From Acinetobacter ursingii DSM 16037 = CIP 107286 (lineage in GTDB: Bacteria > Pseudomonadota > Gammaproteobacteria > Pseudomonadales > Moraxellaceae): 64,000 nucleotides of DNA. The DNA lies in assembly GCF_000368825.1 (NCBI RefSeq), contig NZ_KB849715.1:179458-243457 (forward strand), written 5' to 3'. This document shows positions 48,304 to 58,287 of this stretch, piece by piece (within the stretch, counting starts at the first letter, position 1; every line of letters starts with the position of its first letter). The notes under the pieces were generated by a model. That model did no database searches. It was given only the letters and a program-made list of their open reading frames with translations, and was not told the origin of the DNA. Made by a program: the position numbers and the translations under genes.

Positions 48304-48306
48304 AAC

Positions 48307-48369
48307 ATATTTGGCGGAAGCGGTGAGATTCGAACTCACGGAGGACTCACACCCTCGTCGGTTTTCAAG
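48307..48369 (-). repeat. attL: displaced 3' fragment of tRNA-Ser
   Basis: This copy runs from 5 bases outside the tRNA CCA end to the anticodon region (ggttttcaag), then breaks into ttattggg. It carries the variable-loop base found in the other tRNA-Ser gene at 32256 (a at 48349, plus strand), so it is the original host half displaced by integration. Confidence 0.9.
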
Positions 48370-48584
48370 TTATTGGGACTTACACTTTACTAGGCTTTAT
48401 TAACATTTAGTAAGCCATACATTCCTTTACAAAACAATGCCTTGAAGCTATATTTTGTTTTATGTAGCTTGTTTATGCTTTCCCTGTATCGCTTACAAAT
48501 TGCTTACGAGTTACAGTGCAAAAAAGGCAAGCGACTACGCCAATAGCCCTTGCCTGTGGTTATATCCCTACTAGGAAACAACAA

Positions 48585-48644
48585 ATGAATCATACTACAT
48601 TTATCACCAACTACAATGTCGGTGAGGAGTTCTATCATGCCTAA
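48585..48644 (+). CDS. Possible 19-aa leader peptide overlapping the integrase start
   Basis: ATG at 48585 with agga eight bases upstream encodes MNHTTFITNYNVGEEFYHA. Its stop overlaps the integrase ATG at 48637, so the two could be translationally coupled. No homology is claimed. Confidence 0.3.
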   Translation: MNHTTFITNYNVGEEFYHA

Positions 48645-49845
48645 GTTGACTAAGAGCTTCATCGACAAATACCCTGCACCAATCAACAAAGATAAATTTG
48701 AATGGGATACTGAATTAAAAGGTTTCGGTATTCGAGTTACCCCTAAAGGTCGCGTTAGCTTTATTGTGCAAAACCGTGTTAATGGTCGCTCGGAGCGTAT
48801 TACTATCGGGCAGTATGGTGTCTTTGCCCCTGACCAAGCACGTGACATTGCCCGCGAGCATTTACGCACAATGCGCATGGGTACAAGCCCAACAGCGCAG
48901 GCAAAAGCACATGCATTAATGTCTATTACGTTACGCGAAGTCTGCGACTCTTACATTAAAGATAGGTCGCTTAAAGCAAGTTCGCAAAGTGAAATTCGTA
49001 GACATGTGACCACAAGTTTTGAAGCATGGCAGGATACTCCTATTGCAGCCATAAACCGTGAGGATGTGAATAAACGCTACAACCAACTTAAAGAACATGG
49101 TTTACGTGGTAATGCCCCTGCACCTGCCCAAGCTAATCAAGCATTCAGTGTATTACGAGCATTAATTAATTACGCAATGGACGAATATAGAAAGGAAGAT
49201 GGCACACCATTAATCCAAGAGAACCCAGTTAATATTCTTAAAAAGAAAATGGTGAAATTAAAACCTCGTACCAGTCGTATTCCTGATTCTAAGGTAAATA
49301 ATGTTTGGAAATATCTGTGGTCAACAAGGGAAACCGCTTTTAACCGTGAAACTCTAGCAAGCATTGATTTAATCATTTTCTTAATGCTCACAGGCGCACG
49401 ATTAGGCGAAGCTCGTTCTTTAACTTGGGATAGGGTCAATTTAGAGGAAGCATGGTGGCATATACCCGACCCTAAAAACCACAATCCAGTCTATTTACCC
49501 TTATCAATTCAAGCAATAGACTTGCTCAAAGCTAGACCAAGAACAGACGACTCACCTTTTGTTTTTGCTTCATGGTCAAAGTCAGGACACATTATTGACC
49601 CTAGAGATTCATTGAAACGTATGAGTGAAGTTGCTGGAACACCAATTACAGCACATGACCTTAGACGAACGTTTACCACAATAGGAGTGGCACATTGTGG
49701 TATTGATTTAAACAAGGTTGAATTGCTGACAAACCATGTGCCTAAAGGGGTTACAGCAATTCATTATTTAGAAACTACACACTTGCAATATTTACGTCCC
49801 GAAGTTCAGCAAGTAGCTGATTGGATTAATAAAAGTAAATCATAA
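48637..49845 (+). CDS. int: Tyrosine-recombinase integrase
   Basis: This 402-aa integrase has an N-terminal DUF4102/arm-binding region (GFGIRVTPKGRVSFIVQNRV), a SAM-like core-binding domain and a C-terminal catalytic domain. Catalytic residues visible: R255 (TGARLGEARSLTW), H340 and R343 (HDLRRTFTT), H367 (LLTNH) and nucleophile Y377 (IHYLET). I chose the ATG at 48637 for its strong ggtgaggag site; the frame opens at 48616. It is 270 bp from attL and would recombine the tRNA-Ser sites. Confidence 0.95.
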   Translation: MPKLTKSFIDKYPAPINKDKFEWDTELKGFGIRVTPKGRVSFIVQNRVNGRSERITIGQYGVFAPDQARDIAREHLRTMRMGTSPTAQAKAHALMSITLREVCDSYIKDRSLKASSQSEIRRHVTTSFEAWQDTPIAAINREDVNKRYNQLKEHGLRGNAPAPAQANQAFSVLRALINYAMDEYRKEDGTPLIQENPVNILKKKMVKLKPRTSRIPDSKVNNVWKYLWSTRETAFNRETLASIDLIIFLMLTGARLGEARSLTWDRVNLEEAWWHIPDPKNHNPVYLPLSIQAIDLLKARPRTDDSPFVFASWSKSGHIIDPRDSLKRMSEVAGTPITAHDLRRTFTTIGVAHCGIDLNKVELLTNHVPKGVTAIHYLETTHLQYLRPEVQQVADWINKSKS

Positions 49846-49853
49846 AAAATCAT

Positions 49854-49882
49854 TTGTGCATTAACATAAAACATAATATAGT
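49854..49882 (+). promoter_or_regulatory. Promoter for the alpA leader transcript
   Basis: A -35 box ttgtgc (49854-49859), a 17-bp spacer and a -10 box tatagt (49877-49882) just after int would start a transcript near 49889. Its leader contains the folded segments at 49947-50024. Confidence 0.5.
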
Positions 49883-49946
49883 TGTTTTTAACTGCAAACA
49901 CCTCGCTTAATATTCACGTAACATGGGTTACATTATTAAGCTTGTA

Positions 49947-50024
49947 TCTATCATGGGATAGAGGCTTCAAGGTTAATTTAAACTTGAGCTATCTGTCCCT
50001 TTTTTATTGCATGTCAGATAGCTC
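49947..50024 (+). promoter_or_regulatory. Attenuator-like leader with four alternative pairing segments
   Basis: Segment a (tctatc, 49947-49952) pairs with the start of b (gataga, 49957-49962). Segment b (49955-49971, gggatagaggcttcaag) pairs along nearly its full length with c (49983-49999, cttgagctatctgtccc), and six T residues follow at 50000-50005: a textbook intrinsic terminator. Part of c (49986-49995) pairs perfectly over 10 bp with d (cagatagctc, 50015-50024), just before the alpA ribosome-binding site at 50031. Forming a:b or c:d would prevent the b:c terminator. The regulating ligand, RNA or ribosome is unknown. Confidence 0.65.
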
Positions 50025-50045
50025 ATTGCTAAAGGAACTTTTGAC

Positions 50046-50288
50046 ATGACTATTTCAGCAAACAATCATAAAGATTTACTGACGACTAAAGAAGCCGCTT
50101 CATTACTTGGCTTTAAAAAGAACACCCTTGAAATATGGCGTACTAAAGGTAAAGGACCACAATTTATTAAAGTGGGATCAGATACCCAGTCACGTGTCCG
50201 CTATTTACGTTCAACCTTAATGGCATGGCTTGAAGCACAAGCGCATTCGAGTACGTCTTCGTATTCAGTTCAAACCTCCGACAAATAA
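50046..50288 (+). CDS. AlpA-like HTH regulator/excisionase
   Basis: This 80-aa protein has a MerR/AlpA-type winged HTH: LLTTKEAASLLGFKKNTLEIWRTKGKGPQFIKV and a RVRYLRSTLMAWLEAQ tail. In P4-like elements such proteins activate int or act as excisionases. Its ATG has aaagga nine bases upstream. It is preceded by the attenuator-like leader. Confidence 0.85.
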   Translation: MTISANNHKDLLTTKEAASLLGFKKNTLEIWRTKGKGPQFIKVGSDTQSRVRYLRSTLMAWLEAQAHSSTSSYSVQTSDK

Positions 50289-50292
50289 TTAA

Positions 50293-50451
50293 TTTTCTGT
50301 TCTAAACCTTAAACGTATTGCGCTTATTGAAACCTGTGTCAAACACGACTATGTACCTCCTACAGTACCAGTAACGGTTAAAACCATGCTACAGGGGCAA
50401 CCGTGGGTACAATACCCTAACCCTAATTGTGGTCATACCGATAATGGCTAA
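50293..50451 (+). other. Coding-like open frame without a normal start
   Basis: Between the alpA stop and the next ORF a frame stays open for about 52 codons with protein-like composition (TCVKHDYVPPTVPVTVKTML). It ends at a TAA overlapping the following ATG (ATGGCTAA). No ATG, GTG or TTG is available near its beginning; only ATT at 50317 or 50326, or a late ATG. It could be a gene whose start was lost, or be read by an unusual start. Confidence 0.3.
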
Positions 50452-50620
50452 GGTTTTAAAAGACTTTCAAAAGCGTTTAGCTAAAGTCGAAACCCACAGA
50501 AAGAACAAAGCGACTACTATTAAATTAGTAGCCGCTTTTCCACCTATTTTGTCTTATGATGAGTGGGAAGCTATTGCTGTACCACATCAACAACAATTAG
50601 TTGACGATACTAGGAATTAA
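50444..50620 (+). CDS. Small hypothetical protein of the element
   Basis: From the ATG at 50444 this 58-aa basic-then-neutral protein begins MAKVLKDFQKRLAKVETHRK and ends WEAIAVPHQQQLVDDTRN. The N-terminal half is a charged helix. The start overlaps the stop of the upstream open frame. Not recognised; plausible because its frame is continuous to just before the convergent cargo gene. Confidence 0.5.
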   Translation: MAKVLKDFQKRLAKVETHRKNKATTIKLVAAFPPILSYDEWEAIAVPHQQQLVDDTRN

Positions 50621-50641
50621 AAGTTTATCTTTCTTTTGTTT

Positions 50642-52000
50642 TTAAAAAATACATGCATCATCATACTGATCCACCCAATTTTTTAGTAATAAGATTGCTT
50701 TTGTTTCCTGAGGATAATTAACCTCTGCCAATATATTACCATCTCTAGGAAGTAAGATTTCAAAACCAGACTCCATTTCTAAAAGAGGTAAATCTAAATG
50801 TTGAATAAATTTCAAGAAAAAATTAAATCCTGAATCAATATTTTCTGCCCTGCTAATCCTGTCTAAGTTAGAACCAATTGTTTGAGATATTTTTGCGAAA
50901 TAATTTATATCTGAGTGAATAATTAGATTTGCTTTATCTTTAACTAATTTTCTTGCGTCTATGATAATACTTTTACAACTTAAACCACATGAACTTAATA
51001 TCCTATCAATTTCTTGAATTACTTCTTGTTTATTTTCAAATTTTTTCTTTTCCATTAGCTGTAACAAAACATAGAATAAAATTGGTCTTTCTAAAAACTT
51101 AAGACCATTTTTTAATGAAGCATTGAAATAAATATAATCATTTAACTGTTCTGTCGTAAACCCTTCTGAGGGCTTAAATAATTTATCTACAACATTACTA
51201 TCATTAAATAAATCAAAATGTTTTTCTGTAAAGTTCAAACAGATATCTAGTAACACTCTAGCTATATCAAAAAGATCATCTAAATTTTCAATTCTAAAAT
51301 GGTTTGCTATTAGATGAAAACAAGTTGAATATTCTGTTAAATAAATATTATAGATATAATCTAAACTATTTTGTTTGAACCTAGTCGCTAAAAAATTTCT
51401 TTGCGTTTCATCATCTTTAAGTAAACCAACGATATTCCCCATTGAATTAATATATTCATCAATTGTTGCTGAGCATTCAAGCAAACTCACCATAGAGAAA
51501 GGATGTCTAGCTAAAGATTCACCTTGAGCATTAAAATAACGTGCAAATAAAATTGGTCTGTCTGATACATTACCATATGAATCAAAAACTTTACCAATAG
51601 AAGGTATTAAGTCCCATTTTTTACTATCATCATCTTGCCAAAGTTGGTTGTAATAAGAAGGATATCTAATTTTTTTTAGTTCATTTGCAAACTTTTTAAT
51701 TTTATGAAAATGATATTCATCACCATTTTCCTGCTTAAATCTTTGTCTAAGTGCTTGGTCTAAATTATAAAAATACTCTATCCCATAAGTAGTATGGGTC
51801 ATATCATAATAATGTCTATACTCATGAATAGCTGTAGAATAGGTCGTTAGCGACTCTTCAAAAGTCGCTAAGTCTTCTTTATTTCTCAACCTCATTAAGA
51901 AGCTTCTATCCTTAGCTTTTAAGGAAACTGTATAAGTTATAAAACCGAAGCTACCCAAGGCATCTGAGTCCTCAAGAATATAATTTTCATTTAATGCCAT
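50642..52000 (-). CDS. Uncharacterised 452-aa protein with HEXXH zincin motif (element cargo)
   Basis: I do not recognise the family. Residues 55-66 read STAIHEYRHYYD, a zincin-type HEXXH with the two His and the Glu (H59, E60, H63). SLLECSATIDEY (E175 or E182) could supply a third zinc ligand as in gluzincins. The rest is predicted helical, rich in Lys, Ile and Asn, with no signal peptide or membrane segment, so it is probably cytoplasmic. The gene is notably AT-rich against its neighbours, has a strong aggagg site before the ATG, and points toward int from the attR side. As the only sizeable cargo of a minimal element, a defence, toxin or superinfection role is a hypothesis only. Confidence 0.8.
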   Translation of the reverse strand: MALNENYILEDSDALGSFGFITYTVSLKAKDRSFLMRLRNKEDLATFEESLTTYSTAIHEYRHYYDMTHTTYGIEYFYNLDQALRQRFKQENGDEYHFHKIKKFANELKKIRYPSYYNQLWQDDDSKKWDLIPSIGKVFDSYGNVSDRPILFARYFNAQGESLARHPFSMVSLLECSATIDEYINSMGNIVGLLKDDETQRNFLATRFKQNSLDYIYNIYLTEYSTCFHLIANHFRIENLDDLFDIARVLLDICLNFTEKHFDLFNDSNVVDKLFKPSEGFTTEQLNDYIYFNASLKNGLKFLERPILFYVLLQLMEKKKFENKQEVIQEIDRILSSCGLSCKSIIIDARKLVKDKANLIIHSDINYFAKISQTIGSNLDRISRAENIDSGFNFFLKFIQHLDLPLLEMESGFEILLPRDGNILAEVNYPQETKAILLLKNWVDQYDDACIF

Positions 52001-52066
52001 TTACCCCTCCTAATTATCTTTATTGCTTACTACAGGCTTACGTTGCATAAACCCCAAAAACAACAA

Positions 52067-52085
52067 AGCCCCGATATTCGGGGCT
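52067..52085 (-). terminator. Element-supplied tRNA-Ser terminator
   Basis: The stem agccccga (52067-52074) / tcggggct (52078-52085) lies just past the CCA end of the reconstituted tRNA-Ser, with a T-rich tail on the minus strand. It replaces the host terminator now left of attL. Confidence 0.65.
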
Positions 52086-52094
52086 AAGTCATTG

Positions 52095-52157
52095 ATATTT
52101 GGCGGAAGCGGTGAGATTCGAACTCACGGAGGACTCGCACCCTCGTCGGTTTTCAAG
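52095..52157 (-). repeat. attR: direct repeat within the intact tRNA-Ser
   Basis: This is the matching copy of the 63-bp repeat at 48307-48369, identical except at 52137 (g instead of a). It covers the tRNA 3' half from the anticodon loop through CCA plus five bases. Confidence 0.9.
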
Positions 52158-52189
52158 ACCGGTGCATTAAACCGCTCTGCCACGCTTCC
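52100..52189 (-). tRNA. tRNA-Ser(UGA), second copy, reconstituted by the integrated element
   Basis: This 90-nt class II tRNA has the same anticodon TGA and stems as the copy at 32256. It differs at one variable-loop base (tgcgag instead of tgtgag). Its 5' part (52158-52189) is host sequence; the 3' part lies in attR and was supplied by the element. It remains a complete tRNA. Confidence 0.95.
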
Positions 52190-52275
52190 ATGTGCGTAAG
52201 AATACAAAGACACTTCATTTTATTCAAGAAAAATTTGAGTGCCTGATATTCAATTGGATATTGTTTCATCAAAAA

Positions 52276-54691
<2,416 letters not shown>

Positions 54692-55609
54692 TTATCGAGA
54701 TTGTTTAGAACAATAATTAAATTGGGCATTTTTTGATTTTAATTTCAACGAACTCATCACAATCCCTGAACAAATCAAGGCAGCTCCCATCAGAATATTC
54801 ATCGTGAGAGGTTCATGCCAGATTAACGCACCAAAACATAAACTTAAAACAGGTATACACATAATCGAAATCGAAGCGATAAAGGTATCGACCTGACTCA
54901 CAATCCAGTTCCACAGGGCAAATGCAAAACCAGTTCCAATGACAGCAATATAAAAAAGCAATGATTGGTTTAAAGGATTCATCCATACCGTTATATCTAC
55001 AGGCTCAAATATTAAAGCACCTATCAGAATCGCAATCCCACCGATGAGCATTTGCCAGATTGTTAGCTTAATTTTGTCATAAGTTGCAAAATTTTTTTTG
55101 ATATACACCGTTGCCATTGCCCAGAAAAAACCCGATCCAATCAAAAGTAACTCACCTGCTAAAGACAAATTCCAGCTCAAATGTAACAGTTGTGGCCAAA
55201 GAATCGCAATCAGGCCTAATGTTCCTAAAATTAATCCTAAGATCTTTTGTCTGTTTAAATGTTCGTGTAAAACATAGTGTGCCAAAATCCCAATAAAAAT
55301 AGGCATGGTAAACACCAACACGGCGGACAAGCCAGAATCTACAAATTGCATGGCAAAGATTTGTGTCGCATAGAAACCCAGACACACCAGCGCACTTAAA
55401 ATGATTAAGGATTTCCATTCGCCACGTTTAGGCAGAATCGACTTCTTCAAAATCAACTGAAGCAGCATTAAAGTCACAGCAGCCAAAATCAGACGGAGCG
55501 AAGTAAATAAAAAAGGTGGAAAAACCTGCAAGCTATGTTTGACCAGTCCCCATAAAGATCCCCATACCAGACATAATAATGCGATCGCACTGATGACCCG
55601 AATATTCAC
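54692..55609 (-). CDS. EamA/DMT-superfamily transporter
   Basis: This 305-aa protein has ten hydrophobic segments arranged as two EamA repeats, beginning ISAIALLCLVWGSLWGLVKHSL and with the second repeat near LLIGSGFFWAMATVYIKK. Such proteins export metabolites or amino acids. It is divergent from the LysR gene at 55774, its likely regulator. Confidence 0.85.
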   Translation of the reverse strand: MNIRVISAIALLCLVWGSLWGLVKHSLQVFPPFLFTSLRLILAAVTLMLLQLILKKSILPKRGEWKSLIILSALVCLGFYATQIFAMQFVDSGLSAVLVFTMPIFIGILAHYVLHEHLNRQKILGLILGTLGLIAILWPQLLHLSWNLSLAGELLLIGSGFFWAMATVYIKKNFATYDKIKLTIWQMLIGGIAILIGALIFEPVDITVWMNPLNQSLLFYIAVIGTGFAFALWNWIVSQVDTFIASISIMCIPVLSLCFGALIWHEPLTMNILMGAALICSGIVMSSLKLKSKNAQFNYCSKQSR

Positions 55610-55773
55610 GAGCGTCTCTCAACAAATCAAATAATATGGTGATAGTGTATAAAACAAATGACATCATGAATAATGCTATGTTTTAATAGATACATCATTT
55701 TTTTTAATGCCTTTTTAAAAGAGTCTGATTGATCTGATTAAATTGGCTATTTTGCACAGATTGAGGCATCTCT

Positions 55774-56661
55774 ATGAATATTGACATTAGCGATATCCGG
55801 TCATTTGTTACGGTTGCCGAATTAAAAAGCATTACCGCAGCGGCGCATAAGCTTAATTATTTACAATCCAACATGACCGCCAAAATCAAGAAAATTGAAA
55901 ACCATTACAAACGTCAACTTTTTATTCGCAAGCCCAAAGGCGTTGAGTTAACTGAATCTGGATTACATCTTTATAGTCAATACAAAAAAATGATTTTTAC
56001 ATGGGAAGAAACAGAACACAAAATCGATCAACAAGACAATAACTTACGCTTTGGCACCAATACCAGTTTAGGTGGCATGCGCTTTTATCCCTCTTTTAGT
56101 CAACTCTATCAGGCCTACCCTGAGCTTTCGATTACCATGAAAACTGGTGCAACAGGTTTTATTGAGGATGAAATATTAGCTGGAAATCTGGATATCGCTT
56201 ATGTGCTTGGTCATCCTAAGCAAAAAAATATTCAGTATATTCAAAAAGCTGAAGACCAATTAGTGATTATCGGAAAAAATGTGATTAATCATGAACGGCT
56301 TGAGGATTGTTTGAATCAGCAAAATATTCTGTTGGCATCTGAAGAATGCTGTTATGCCACAACACTGGATCAGATTTATGCAGACTATGGTTTAACTAAA
56401 GGTGAGTTTACCCACATTTATGATCATGAAGCTTTGATTCATTTCACGCAACTTGGAATGGGCATTTCTATGCTGGCCAAATCACTGATTGAAAAATATA
56501 AGATTCAATATTATCGGGAAATACCTGAACAATATCGCAATATTGGTTTATATCTGATCGCACGTAGCGACCATATCTTTACCCCGATTGAGAAACAATT
56601 TATTGGATTAAATGATACTCTTCAAAACAGTCAAAGCTTCCATCAGGTTAAAGTGGCTTAA
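55774..56661 (+). CDS. LysR-family regulator
   Basis: This 295-aa LTTR has HTH SFVTVAELKSITAAAHKLNY and QSNMTAKIKKIENHYKRQLF, with a standard effector domain. It is divergent from the EamA transporter gene (164 bp apart), the usual pairing of an exporter with its LTTR. Confidence 0.86.
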   Translation: MNIDISDIRSFVTVAELKSITAAAHKLNYLQSNMTAKIKKIENHYKRQLFIRKPKGVELTESGLHLYSQYKKMIFTWEETEHKIDQQDNNLRFGTNTSLGGMRFYPSFSQLYQAYPELSITMKTGATGFIEDEILAGNLDIAYVLGHPKQKNIQYIQKAEDQLVIIGKNVINHERLEDCLNQQNILLASEECCYATTLDQIYADYGLTKGEFTHIYDHEALIHFTQLGMGISMLAKSLIEKYKIQYYREIPEQYRNIGLYLIARSDHIFTPIEKQFIGLNDTLQNSQSFHQVKVA

Positions 56662-56763
56662 AAAACTAAAATTGAAAAATTTAGCGCCTCTAAAAATATC
56701 GACATCGATTTTTTATTTTTCGGGATGGATATTGAACGATCAGAAAAAATAAAATGAAAAAAG

Positions 56764-56820
56764 TGCTACAATATCTGCCATTCTGAATTCTCAAGACCAT
56801 CGGTTTAGGTCTTTTTACAA
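56764..56820 (+). promoter_or_regulatory. argG promoter and leader hairpin
   Basis: An extended -10 box tgcTACAAT (56764-56772) would start transcription near 56779. The leader has a small hairpin aagacc (56793-56798) / ggtctt (56808-56813) followed by T residues, which could be a weak attenuator 20 bp before the argG ATG. Confidence 0.45.
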
Positions 56821-56827
56821 ATGTTAG

Positions 56828-58180
<1,353 letters not shown>

Positions 58181-58200
58181 GTCGATCTTTAAATAAAAAA

Positions 58201-58236
58201 TTAAGTGCATCGAGTTTGATAATTCAATGCACTTAA
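58201..58236 (+). terminator. argG terminator hairpin
   Basis: The 10-bp stem ttaagtgcat (58201-58210) / atgcacttaa (58227-58236) lies 20 bp past the argG stop. Confidence 0.6.
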
Positions 58237-58237
58237 T

Positions 58238-58278
58238 AAAATAAAAGAGAGGTTCAATTGAGCCTCTCTTTTATTTTT
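58238..58278. terminator. Convergent terminator, argG / GlyGly-CTERM protein
   Basis: The stem aaaataaaagagagg (58238-58252) / cctctcttttatttt (58263-58277) serves both the argG transcript and the minus-strand surface-protein gene that ends at 58288. Confidence 0.8.
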
Positions 58279-58287
58279 AAGTCTAAA

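Larger units (their letters stand above)
48307..52157. mobile_element. Small tRNA-Ser integrative element (satellite-like, ~3.85 kb)
   Basis: A 63-bp direct repeat with one mismatch bounds the element (48307-48369 and 52095-52157), the right copy lying in an intact tRNA-Ser. Inside are a tyrosine integrase, an AlpA-like HTH gene with a structured leader, one or two small ORFs, and a 452-aa HEXXH protein on the opposite strand. No replication, packaging, capsid or conjugation gene is present. The unit distance is 3,788 bp. Likely a minimal or reduced satellite/genomic island; it probably depends on a helper for transfer. Confidence 0.88.

Noticed and set aside
48307..48369. A third tRNA-Ser gene
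   Set aside because: Only the 3' half is present; the sequence departs from the tRNA right after the anticodon loop. It is the attL copy.
48504..48878. 124-aa minus-strand ORF across the integrase start
   Set aside because: Antisense to the integrase N-terminus and its leader; no protein-family signal.
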